This document shows, in pieces, positions 1-6,188 of a stretch of DNA of 6,206 nucleotides. Source of the DNA: Oscillospiraceae bacterium (GTDB lineage Bacteria; Bacillota; Clostridia; Oscillospirales; Acutalibacteraceae); contig CACZON010000113.1 in the NCBI GenBank assembly GCA_902782805.1, forward strand, positions 1 to 6,206, given 5' to 3'. How positions within the stretch are numbered: the stretch's first letter is position 1; the number at the start of each line of letters is the position of its first letter. A program made the translations under genes and the position numbers. The notes under the pieces were generated by a model, which worked only from the letters and a program-made list of their open reading frames with translations, did not search any database and was not told the origin of the DNA.

Positions 1-30
1 GCCTCTTTCATTCTCACAGCCGATTACGCG

Positions 31-63
31 AAAACAAAAAAGCCACCCAAGCGGGTGGCTTTT
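31..63 (-). terminator. Intrinsic terminator closing the esterase-DUF1292 operon
   Basis: A perfect 8-bp stem (41-48 with 53-60) with the 4-base loop AAGC is flanked by A residues at 36-40 and T residues at 61-63, which can lengthen the stem. Read on the minus strand, the hairpin is followed by TTTTTGTTTT (40 to 31), a good intrinsic terminator tail. It starts about 18 nt after the DUF1292 stop codon. On the plus strand the T run is shorter (four T), so any effect on a plus-strand gene from the left would be weaker. Bases 1-30 show nothing I can assign. Confidence 0.88.
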
Positions 64-80
64 CTGCGTTGATAAAGGGA

Positions 81-368
81 TCAATCTTCTTCGAGCTCGT
101 CGTTCCACTGCGCGATGATTTCTTCGGCGATGCCGCTGAGCTCTTCAAACAGGACTTCGTCCTCGATCGAGACGAACTCTTCCGTTTCGTCCTCGTCGTT
201 GGCAATGATTTCCATGATCGTCACCTCGGCCTCGGCATCTTCCGGAAGATCCGCTTCGGTCAGAAGCGCGTATTCTCTTCCCTGATGCTCGAAGTAATCG
301 AGAATCTCCATCAGCGTTTCGTTGCCTTCCTCATCGGTAACGGTAATCAGATCTCTTTCTTCATCCAT
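81..368 (-). CDS. DUF1292 (YrzB-like) small acidic protein
   Basis: This is a 95-residue cytoplasmic protein of the DUF1292 family, whose biochemical role is unknown. The family pattern is visible: an N-terminal strand ending in a DEEGNE turn (residues 12-17), a central REYALL strand (31-36), a PED turn, and a C-terminal SIEDEVLFEEL segment (67-77). Length is typical. It is extremely acidic, with roughly 37 Asp/Glu, two Arg and no Lys. The start is supported by AAAGGAG about 9 nt upstream of ATG. The gene begins 15 nt after the esterase stop, so the two are probably co-transcribed and end at the hairpin at 31-63. Relatives in Bacillota are often found near ruvX (yrrK) and yrrL, so the esterase neighbour is different from the usual context. 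Family assignment is firm; function is not known. Confidence 0.9.
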   Translation of the reverse strand: MDEERDLITVTDEEGNETLMEILDYFEHQGREYALLTEADLPEDAEAEVTIMEIIANDEDETEEFVSIEDEVLFEELSGIAEEIIAQWNDELEED

Positions 369-383
369 TGCGGTTTTCTCCTT

Positions 384-1913
384 TCAAATCGTAAATCCCA
401 GCGAATGTTTTTTGGCAAGGGCGATCAGCTCGCGGTCGAAATCGGCGCGCGGCGCGCTCTCGTCGCAGAAAACCATCGTTTCGCGGGTTTCGGGGGTATA
501 CGCCGGCCAGTAAGCCATGCCTTCGTGGTTCGGATTGCCGGTATGGGCAAAAGCCGACCATGCGCCCGCCATCTCTTCTTCGAGCTTCTCAACGCCTTCC
601 TGCTGGCAGACGGGGATCAGCGCGGTATTATGGAAAATGAAGGGCAGCTCGGCGCAGTGCCAGGCGGGCTTGCCGTTATCGAAGGGGAATTCCTGGGCGA
701 ACATATAGGAATAGACCGGCGCCTGGGTAAACGCACTGCGCTTTTCGATATGATCGAGCGAACCGTAGCGGACGTGCGCGTCGAGAACGAGCAGATCCAT
801 CAGGCTCTTTTCGGGATAGGCCGCCTTGAAGAGCTCTGCGAGCTTTCCGGCGTCTTCTTTGTAGCGTTCGGTGAGGTACGCCATGATCTCCTCTTCGGAG
901 AGATCGTATTTTTTGTAGAGATCGGGATGGCGCGAGAACTCCGCAAAGCAGGAGCCGACCATCGTCGGGACGGTTTTCGCGTGCTCGTAGAAACCGTCGA
1001 GGCGCGCGTAGCCCTGGTAGTAACCGTTGGCGAGCGGCGCCCAGCCGTCGACCGCGTAGCCCTCTTCGCGCATGGCCGGGGTCACGGCGTTGTAGGCTTC
1101 GACAAGCGATTTATAGGGAACCTCCTCGAATTTTTCGATCTCTTCGGGCGCGATCCCAAGGTATTCGAGCATCCTGCCGACGAGGATCTTGCTTGTTTCG
1201 GCGTCGGGACGCGCGCGGCGGACGTGGATGCCGCTGTGGACGATCGCTTTGTGGAAAAGGCCGTCGGCCGCCGGACACTGCAACAGCGAGCAGACCTTTC
1301 CGCCGCCGCCGGACTGGCCGAAGATCGTTACGTTGTCGGGGTCGCCGCCGAAGGCTTCGATATTGTCGCGGATCCATTCGAGCGCGATGACGAGGTCCGC
1401 AAGACCGGCGTTGCCGGAATTCGCGTACTTCTCGCCGTAGGCGGAAACGTCGAGGAAGCCCAGAATATTGAGGCGGTGGTTGAGGCTGACCATAACGACG
1501 TCGCCCCAGCGGGCCATCGCGGTACCGTCGGTGCAGGCGAGCTCGATCGCGGAGCAATCGGCGAATCCGCCGCCGTGGATCCAGAGCATCACGGGCTTTT
1601 TCGCGGATGGATCGAGGGTCGCGGTCCAGACGTTCAGGTACTGGCAAGCTTCGTCTTTCGGCCAGTAGCGGTGGGGCGTCATGACCTCGGGGCCGCAGCG
1701 CTCGTCGCGCATCGTCGGGCAGGTCCAGCCGTAGCCGAGAGCATCCTTGATCCCTTCCCAGGGTTCGATCTTCGTCGGCATCTGGAAACGCTTTGCGTTG
1801 GCGTATTTGATTCCGTGGAAAACGAAGATGTCATCGAGCAGATAGCCTCTGATTTTTCCGCTTGGGGTATCGGCAACCGGGTAATCCGGCGTGCAGACAA
1901 ACTTTCTTGACAT
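384..1913 (-). CDS. Type B carboxylesterase (alpha/beta hydrolase, para-nitrobenzyl esterase-like)
   Basis: This 509-residue enzyme of the carboxylesterase type B / cholinesterase-like alpha/beta-hydrolase family hydrolyses carboxylic esters. The oxyanion-hole motif HGGGF is at 113-117, the SLNHRLNILGF strand at 143-153, GNAGLAD at 167-173, and EWIRDNIEAFGGDP at 179-192. The nucleophile elbow is GQSGG with Ser201. Glu325 (in GSCFAEF) is the probable acid and His419 (in AWHCAELPFIF) the base, so the triad looks complete. The elbow reads GQSGGGG where the family usually has GESAGG. There is no signal peptide, so it is probably cytoplasmic, and the length is normal. The start is supported by AGAAGGGA about 9 nt upstream of ATG. 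It is first in an operon with the DUF1292 gene and divergent from the GH3 gene. The substrate cannot be read from sequence; acetyl, feruloyl or other plant esters are possible. A gene symbol such as pnbA would go beyond the evidence. Confidence 0.93.
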   Translation of the reverse strand: MSRKFVCTPDYPVADTPSGKIRGYLLDDIFVFHGIKYANAKRFQMPTKIEPWEGIKDALGYGWTCPTMRDERCGPEVMTPHRYWPKDEACQYLNVWTATLDPSAKKPVMLWIHGGGFADCSAIELACTDGTAMARWGDVVMVSLNHRLNILGFLDVSAYGEKYANSGNAGLADLVIALEWIRDNIEAFGGDPDNVTIFGQSGGGGKVCSLLQCPAADGLFHKAIVHSGIHVRRARPDAETSKILVGRMLEYLGIAPEEIEKFEEVPYKSLVEAYNAVTPAMREEGYAVDGWAPLANGYYQGYARLDGFYEHAKTVPTMVGSCFAEFSRHPDLYKKYDLSEEEIMAYLTERYKEDAGKLAELFKAAYPEKSLMDLLVLDAHVRYGSLDHIEKRSAFTQAPVYSYMFAQEFPFDNGKPAWHCAELPFIFHNTALIPVCQQEGVEKLEEEMAGAWSAFAHTGNPNHEGMAYWPAYTPETRETMVFCDESAPRADFDRELIALAKKHSLGFTI

Positions 1914-1944
1914 AATGGTGCTTCCCTTCTTTCTCTGTATTTCT

Positions 1945-1979
1945 ATTTTAACGATACCTTATTTCGGCGCAAAAATCAA
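1945..1979 (-). promoter_or_regulatory. Probable sigma-A promoter of the esterase operon
   Basis: On the minus strand, TTGATT (1979-1974) and TATCGT (1956-1951) are exactly 17 nt apart, each matching four of six consensus bases. An alternative -10, TAAAAT (1950-1945, five of six), pairs with TTGCGC at a 16-nt spacing. Either gives a leader of about 25-30 nt before the esterase RBS. The intergenic region at 1914-2092 is only 179 bp and also holds the opposing GH3 promoter. No clear shared operator was seen. Confidence 0.5.
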
Positions 1980-2029
1980 TCGGAAACGGCTTGATTTTTT
2001 GTTTTTCAAAAAGAAAGCGAGGCAGGGGC

Positions 2030-2058
2030 TTTTCCTTCCGGAAAGTCTTTGATATACT
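2030..2058 (+). promoter_or_regulatory. Extended -10 promoter of the GH3 gene
   Basis: TGATATACT at 2050-2058 fits the extended -10 form TGnTATAAT, with five of six matches in the hexamer. The -35 position 17 nt upstream (2030-2035, TTTTCC) is poor, as is common for extended -10 promoters. Start of transcription would be near 2065, about 28 nt before the ATG. An 8-bp perfect palindrome, TTCCGGAA (2036-2043), sits in the spacer and could be a repressor contact site, although it is short enough to be chance. Confidence 0.55.
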
Positions 2059-2092
2059 GAAAAAAACGGATTTTGAAAAAAGGAGAATGCAT

Positions 2093-4435
2093 ATGAATTT
2101 CATCGGGAGAATGGTTTCGAAAATTGCCCGGAAGGCAACCTCTGCCGTAATGGGCTCCGACGTCTCGCAGGAACTTAATACCGCGCAAGGCGCGCGCGAA
2201 GCGTTCCCCGGAATGAGCGAGCTTTGCCGGAGGGCGGCCGCCGAGGGATGCGTGCTTCTCAAAAACGAAGGCGCGCTGCCGCTTACGGGCGAAAAACCGG
2301 TCGCCGTATTCGGCCGCTGCCAGATCGACACCTTCTATATGGGCTACGGCTCCGGCGGCGACGTCCATCCGCCCTATACGGTCAGCATCCTCGAAGGGCT
2401 CGAGCACAACGGCGCGAACCTTTACCGTCCGCTTGCCGAACGCTACCGCGCCTGGACTGCGGAAAAAGAAAACGCCGCTGATCCGGGCTTCTGGGCGCAC
2501 TGGCCCCAGAGCCATCCGGAAATGCCGCTTGCGCCGCAGCTTCTGGAAAGCGCCGCAAAGGAATGCGGGACCGCCGTTGCGGTGATCGGGCGCGCCGCGG
2601 GCGAAAGCTTCGATCTCTCGCCGGATCAAGGCGGCTATCTTCTGACCGACGCCGAGCGGGAGATGCTCGTCTCGCTCTGCGAACGCTTCGAAAAAACGGT
2701 TCTCGTTCTCAATATCGGCAATCTGATCGATCTCTCCTTCCTTGAGGAAATCCCGCTCTCCGCCGTTCTGATCGTCTGGCAGGGCGGTATGGAAACCGGC
2801 AACGCCGCGGCCGACGTTCTGCTCGGCGCCGTCTCCCCCTGCGGAAAGCTCGCCGATACCGCCGCGCGGAGTCTCGCGGATTATCCCTCCAACGCGAATT
2901 TCGGCCAAAAAGAAAAAAGCGAATACGCCGAGGATATCTTCGTCGGCTACCGGTATTTCGATACCTGCGCCCAGGATAAAATCCTCTTCCCCTTCGGCTT
3001 CGGCCTTTCCTACACCGAATTCTCGCTTTCTCCCTTCGGCCTGAACAAAACGAAGGACGGCGTCGTGCTGAACGTTACGGTTGAAAACACCGGTACTGCC
3101 GCAGCGAAAGCGGCGGTCGACCTCTACGTTTCTCCGCCGCGCGAAGGGCTCCAAAAGCCGATTCGCGTGCTTGCATCCTTTGGGAAAACGAAGCTGCTCG
3201 CGCCCGGCGAGCGCGATACGCTCCGCTTCTCGGCAGACAACCGCGCGCTTGCTTCCTTCGATGAAAGCCTCGGCGCGTTCGTCCTTGAAAAAGGCGAATA
3301 CCAGTTTTATGTCAACCAAACGCCGGCCGGATCGTTCTTCCAGGCCGAAACGGTGCTCCTTGAACGGTGCGAAACGATCTGCGAAAGCCGCGAGGCGCTG
3401 CACGACCGGATCCTGGAGCGTCTTCCCCGCGCCGCGGCGCTCGAAAAAGGAAAGCTGCCCCGCCTGAGCGCCGTTTCCGACGGAAGCCTTTCGCTCGAAG
3501 GATTCCTCGCCGCGCTCTCCGCGCGCGAGCTCGAAGCGCTGACCCGAGGCCACGGGATGATGAATTCCTCCTTCGGCCCCGCCGGCAACGCAGGCGCCTT
3601 CGGCGGGATCCTGCCGTCGCTTCAAAAAAAGGGAATCGCGCCGATCGTCACCTGCGACGGTCCCTCCGGGCTGCGTCTTTCCCGCTTTACGTCGCTTCTT
3701 CCCTGCGCCGCCGCGCTCGCGGCCTCACGCAATACCGGGCTGATCGAAGCGCTCTACGAAAAACTCGGCGAAGAAATGATCGCCGTGGGCGCCGACGTTC
3801 TGCTCGGCCCGGGACTGAACCTCCATCGCCACCCGCTCTGCGGGCGCAATTTCGAATACTATTCCGAGGATCCGCTCCTCTCCGGCAAAATGGCGGCGGC
3901 CGCCGTCCGCGGGATCCAGAGAAGCGGCCGTTCGGCCTGCCCGAAGCATTTCGCCTGCAACAACCAGGAGTTCGAGCGCACCCAGAACGATTCGATCGTC
4001 TCCGAACGCGCCCTGCGTGAAATCTACCTGCGCTCGTTCGAAATCTGCGTCAAAGAGGGAACGCCGCTCTGCCTGATGACCTCCTACAACAAGATCAACG
4101 GCGTCTGGAGCCATTACAACTACGACCTCGCAACGACCGTTCTGCGCGGGGAATGGGGGTACCGGGGCGTTGTGATGACCGATTGGTGGATGCGCCGCTC
4201 GAAGAGCCCCGAATTCCCGCTCCTGCGCGACAATGCCTACCGCGTACGCGCGCAGGTCGACGTTCTGATGCCCGGCGATCAGGGACACCTTGTCAAAAAA
4301 TATCATTCGGACGGAACGCTGCTTGAAACGCTCGGCAAAAAGGGCGGGATCACCCGCGGAGAGCTCGAGCGTTCGGCAGGCAACGTCCTGCGCCTTGCGC
4401 TGCAGCTTCAGAAGAACAAATCCGCAAACGCCTGA
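2093..4435 (+). CDS. Glycoside hydrolase family 3 enzyme with permuted domain order (beta-glucosidase-like)
   Basis: This 780-residue GH3 enzyme probably releases terminal beta-linked sugars (glucose, or possibly xylose) from oligosaccharides or glycosides. The domain order is inverted. The alpha/beta sandwich comes first (about 48-260; EGCVLLKNEGALPL near 51-64, WQGGMETGNAAADVL from 229). The fibronectin III-like domain is next (about 298-410; PFGFGLSYTEF, NVTVENTGTAAAKAAVDLY). The TIM barrel is last (about 460-775). In the barrel, CDGPSGLR (521-528), LGPGLNLHRHPLCGRNFEYY (571-590), CPKHFACNNQE (616-626) and VMTDWW with nucleophile Asp697 are intact. Glu171 in GESFD is the likely acid/base by analogy with the GEGYDR motif (inference). 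No signal peptide is visible, so it is probably cytoplasmic. AGGAG lies 7 nt before the chosen ATG. An in-frame ATG two codons earlier is too close to the RBS, and the frame open back to 1991 lies upstream of the promoter. Substrate is uncertain. Confidence 0.93.
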   Translation: MNFIGRMVSKIARKATSAVMGSDVSQELNTAQGAREAFPGMSELCRRAAAEGCVLLKNEGALPLTGEKPVAVFGRCQIDTFYMGYGSGGDVHPPYTVSILEGLEHNGANLYRPLAERYRAWTAEKENAADPGFWAHWPQSHPEMPLAPQLLESAAKECGTAVAVIGRAAGESFDLSPDQGGYLLTDAEREMLVSLCERFEKTVLVLNIGNLIDLSFLEEIPLSAVLIVWQGGMETGNAAADVLLGAVSPCGKLADTAARSLADYPSNANFGQKEKSEYAEDIFVGYRYFDTCAQDKILFPFGFGLSYTEFSLSPFGLNKTKDGVVLNVTVENTGTAAAKAAVDLYVSPPREGLQKPIRVLASFGKTKLLAPGERDTLRFSADNRALASFDESLGAFVLEKGEYQFYVNQTPAGSFFQAETVLLERCETICESREALHDRILERLPRAAALEKGKLPRLSAVSDGSLSLEGFLAALSARELEALTRGHGMMNSSFGPAGNAGAFGGILPSLQKKGIAPIVTCDGPSGLRLSRFTSLLPCAAALAASRNTGLIEALYEKLGEEMIAVGADVLLGPGLNLHRHPLCGRNFEYYSEDPLLSGKMAAAAVRGIQRSGRSACPKHFACNNQEFERTQNDSIVSERALREIYLRSFEICVKEGTPLCLMTSYNKINGVWSHYNYDLATTVLRGEWGYRGVVMTDWWMRRSKSPEFPLLRDNAYRVRAQVDVLMPGDQGHLVKKYHSDGTLLETLGKKGGITRGELERSAGNVLRLALQLQKNKSANA

Positions 4436-4451
4436 AACGCCGAAAACGCGC

Positions 4452-4489
4452 AAAAAAAGAAGCAGACTGGTTCACAGTCTGCTTTTTTT
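4452..4489. terminator. Bidirectional intrinsic terminator between convergent genes
   Basis: A perfect 9-bp stem (4461-4469 with 4475-4483) with the 5-base loop GTTCA is preceded by an A tract (4452-4458) and followed by a T tract (4483-4489). It therefore forms a hairpin plus U-run in both directions. It lies about 25 nt after the GH3 stop and about 20 nt after the DUF4358 stop on the opposite strand, so it can terminate both units. Confidence 0.93.
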
Positions 4490-4502
4490 AGGGTTCCGCC
4501 GC

Positions 4503-4958
4503 TCAGGCGGCGTCGAACAGCTTCTGCAGCTCGGCGTATTTGGCCGAGATGAAGAGCATAACGTAATTGCCGGATTTCTTCACCGCGCATTTCTGCAGCA
4601 GCGCGTAGTTTTCGGCGTCGTAGTTTTTCGACTGCGCCATGACCTGCTCAAGGCGGCTCTGAAGCTTTTCCTCAATACGTTTCGCCGCGTCGGAATCGAC
4701 CGCTTCGATCATCAGGATCTCGTCGGGGAAGGTTCCGCCCATCGTGATAAAGCTCCCCTGCTGCTTGACGTCCTTCGCTTCGATGCCGTAGAGGCTCTCG
4801 AGCCGCTCGGTCTTGAGGCTCATCGCGCCTTCGATCGAAAGCTCAGAAGTCATTTTATCGCGCAGCGCAGAAAGATCGAGGTCCTTCTTCTCGGAGCCGC
4901 AGCCCGCGAGCGCTATGCAGAAAACGATCACAAAAACGATTGCTAAGATTCTTTTCAT
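4503..4958 (-). CDS. DUF4358 lipoprotein
   Basis: This 151-residue probable lipoprotein matches the DUF4358 family pattern as I know it. The function of the family is not established. A basic start (MKR), a hydrophobic segment (4-16) and the lipobox LAGC (17-20) predict lipidation at Cys20 and anchoring to the outer face of the membrane. The mature domain holds SLYGIE (55-60), a Gly-rich GSFITMGG strand (68-75), PDEILMIE (78-85), a long charged helix (about 88-110) and the terminal GNYVMLFIS strand (130-138), as expected for the family. AAGGAG lies 8 nt before ATG and overlaps the stop codon of the upstream SGNH hydrolase gene, leaving 12 nt between the reading frames. Co-transcription, and possibly translational coupling, are therefore likely. 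It may accompany or regulate the neighbouring hydrolase (inference). Confidence 0.88.
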   Translation of the reverse strand: MKRILAIVFVIVFCIALAGCGSEKKDLDLSALRDKMTSELSIEGAMSLKTERLESLYGIEAKDVKQQGSFITMGGTFPDEILMIEAVDSDAAKRIEEKLQSRLEQVMAQSKNYDAENYALLQKCAVKKSGNYVMLFISAKYAELQKLFDAA

Positions 4959-4970
4959 GTGTGATTCTCC

Positions 4971-5912
4971 TTATCCTACCGTATGCGTATAGAGGTAGTC
5001 GACCCATGCCTCGCAGCCGGCTTCCGTAAAGTGAAGGCCCATATCGTCGGGATCCGAGCAGTATTCGGGGATCAGGGAATTTCCGTCCTCCGTATACATC
5101 ACGGAAGCGACGTCGACGAAATACCAGCCGCGGCGCTGCGCAAGCTCCAGCAGGCGCTGGTTATAGATCTTGATGTTCTCGTTGTTGAGGTCGCGGCCTG
5201 CGATCGGACTGTCTGCCGTCATCGGCGTCATCGATTCCACGTAAATCGTCGCGTCGGGCGATTTTTCAAGGATCCGGTCCACAAGCTTTTCGTAGTTTTC
5301 AACCGATTCGTCGATCCCGTAAAGGCCGATATCGTTCATGCCGAGCATAATATAGACTTTCTTCGCGCCGAGATCCGCGATCGAATCTTCGATATACGCC
5401 TTTTCTCCCTTGTATACCGGGTGAACCGTTTCATCGCTGATCTCCTGGAGCGCGTTGCCGCTGCCGAGCGAACCGGAGGTCAGGAAGCTCGCGCCGCCGA
5501 GGACGTCCATCGCCGCGTCGTAGTATTCCAGCTTCAGGCTGACCGAGTCGCCTACGAATACCGCGTCGGAAAAATAGCTCGAATCGGCGCGCGCCGACTG
5601 CGGCACGCCGCCGCCCGAAGGCTTCGAGGTCTCCGAAGAAGTCTCGCTCGATTCTTCGGAGGATTCAGCCGCCGAGGATTCCCCGGAGCTCTCCGCAGAG
5701 CTTTCCTGAGAAACTTCGGAGGATTCCGGCGCCGACGAGGGCTCCGCCTCGGAAGAAGCCGGCGCTTCGGAGGATTCCTCCGAGGACTGCGGTTTATACG
5801 GCGACGAAGAGCCGATCTGGGAATAGCCCTCGGCCTCGCTCGGGCCGGAGGAACAGGCCGTCAGCGCCAGCAAAAGCACCGCCGCCAGCAGTAATACAAA
5901 AATTCGTTTCAT
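4971..5912 (-). CDS. SGNH/GDSL-family hydrolase lipoprotein with Ser/Glu-rich linker
   Basis: This 313-residue extracellular membrane-anchored hydrolase has a signal segment MKRIFVLLLAAVLLLALTAC with lipobox LTAC, lipidated at Cys20. Residues 21-110 are a low-complexity linker dominated by Ser, Glu, Pro and Ala. The catalytic domain follows: FVGDSVS with Ser123 (block I), an SGSLGSGNA segment near 146-154 where the oxyanion Gly is expected, MLGMNDIG with Asn193 (block III), and DDMGLH with His294 (block V). SGNH enzymes remove acyl, often acetyl, groups from glycans or lipids; the actual substrate is unknown. Start: no other start codon lies nearby in frame, but the only SD-like element, AAAGGA, ends about 13 nt before ATG, longer than usual. 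The gene is first in an operon with the DUF4358 lipoprotein and is preceded by a strong promoter with a leader of about 115 nt. Confidence 0.92.
   Translation of the reverse strand: MKRIFVLLLAAVLLLALTACSSGPSEAEGYSQIGSSSPYKPQSSEESSEAPASSEAEPSSAPESSEVSQESSAESSGESSAAESSEESSETSSETSKPSGGGVPQSARADSSYFSDAVFVGDSVSLKLEYYDAAMDVLGGASFLTSGSLGSGNALQEISDETVHPVYKGEKAYIEDSIADLGAKKVYIMLGMNDIGLYGIDESVENYEKLVDRILEKSPDATIYVESMTPMTADSPIAGRDLNNENIKIYNQRLLELAQRRGWYFVDVASVMYTEDGNSLIPEYCSDPDDMGLHFTEAGCEAWVDYLYTHTVG
5655..5777 (-). repeat. Three 12-bp direct repeats encoding Ser/Glu linker units
   Basis: The word TTCGGAGGATTC (plus strand) occurs perfectly at 5655-5666, 5715-5726 and 5766-5777, inside the linker coding region of the SGNH hydrolase. 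The spacings of 60 and 51 nt are both multiples of three, so each copy encodes the same ESSE-type unit in frame. This suggests that the linker grew, or changes length, by repeat duplication while keeping the frame (inference). Confidence 0.8.
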
Positions 5913-6028
5913 AGCGTTTCGCTTTTCCTTTCTATCAGGAGGATCGCGTAAACCGCGGTCCTTCGTTTTCTTCTGAGTGTTTCGATGACGCCGTTTCGCC
6001 GCTGCAAAACCGCATCTTCCGGAAATCT
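5913..6028 (-). promoter_or_regulatory. Long 5' leader of the SGNH-DUF4358 operon
   Basis: From the predicted transcription start near 6028 to the ATG there are about 115 untranslated nt. Near its 3' end, 5942-5948 can pair with 5954-5960 around a 5-base loop (six of seven pairs on the transcribed minus strand). Just after that lies CCTCCT (minus strand, 5942-5937), followed by the SD-like AAAGGA, with which TCCT at 5940-5937 could pair through AGGA at 5929-5926. This could limit ribosome access. I recognise no known riboswitch class. A 26-codon frame at 6015-5935 lacks a usable RBS. Confidence 0.35.
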
Positions 6029-6034
6029 TCTCCT

Positions 6035-6063
6035 ATTATACTGTATCTCCGCTCCTAAAACAA
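6035..6063 (-). promoter_or_regulatory. Strong sigma-A promoter of the SGNH-DUF4358 operon
   Basis: On the minus strand, TTGTTT (6063-6058) is followed after exactly 17 nt by the perfect -10 box TATAAT (6040-6035). Transcription would start near 6028. This is the best promoter match in the window, and it sits in AT-rich DNA just before the only operon it could serve. Upstream of the -35 is an AT-rich stretch, AAATTTGTAAATTT (6068-6081), that could act as an UP element. Confidence 0.8.
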
Positions 6064-6090
6064 CAGAAATTTGTAAATTTTCGTCACGCA

Positions 6091-6106
6091 GGGTCCTGCG
6101 GACGGC
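6091..6106. repeat. 16-bp direct repeat, copy 1
   Basis: GGGTCCTGCGGACGGC here is repeated exactly at 6189-6204. Each copy contains the small inverted repeat GTCC-TGC-GGAC. Copy 1 also forms the right half of a larger near-palindrome spanning 6082-6104. Confidence 0.8.
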
Positions 6107-6188
6107 GATACGGAGGGTTCTCCGGTGGTATGAGCAGGTGCGCTGCCCGGCAGGGCACTGTTAAGATAGGAGTTATCTTTCTGCCCTT

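Noticed and set aside
69..1910. 613-codon open frame on the plus strand opposite the esterase and DUF1292 genes
   Set aside because: It is in exact codon register with the two minus-strand genes, and exists because they avoid TTA, CTA and TCA codons. The peptide shows no recognisable domain, while the sense products match known families.
1991..2092. N-terminal extension of the GH3 protein back to an ATG at 1991
   Set aside because: The extension would lie mostly upstream of the predicted promoter, is Lys/Arg-rich and lacks an RBS; AGGAG 7 nt before the ATG at 2093 is far better.
2006..3625. 539-codon open frame on the minus strand inside the GH3 gene
   Set aside because: It is a codon-register antisense shadow of the GH3 gene in GC-rich DNA, with no RBS and no family motif.
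3725..4453. 242-codon minus-strand frame opposite the GH3 3' end
   Set aside because: It has the same register as the GH3 codons and no coding evidence of its own.
4290..4946. 218-codon plus-strand frame running from GH3 through the terminator and opposite DUF4358
   Set aside because: It crosses a strong terminator and is the antisense register of a gene with a clear family match.
5655..5777. Regular 12-bp repeats considered as a CRISPR-like or regulatory array
   Set aside because: The units are in frame within the linker coding region, too short for CRISPR repeats, and fully explained by Ser/Glu codon repetition.
4983..5894. 303-codon plus-strand frame opposite the SGNH hydrolase
   Set aside because: Its Arg-rich product is the antisense of the Ser/Glu linker and of a conserved catalytic domain; it is a shadow.
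5935..6015. 26-codon leader peptide on the minus strand in the SGNH operon leader
   Set aside because: The only AGGAG-like sequence before it is about 14 nt away and falls at or before the predicted transcription start, so translation is unlikely. No attenuator-type codon run is present.
6082..6104. Near-palindrome considered as an intrinsic terminator for a gene to the right
   Set aside because: On the minus strand it is followed by AAAATTTACAAATTT rather than a T tract, and on the plus strand by GC-rich sequence.
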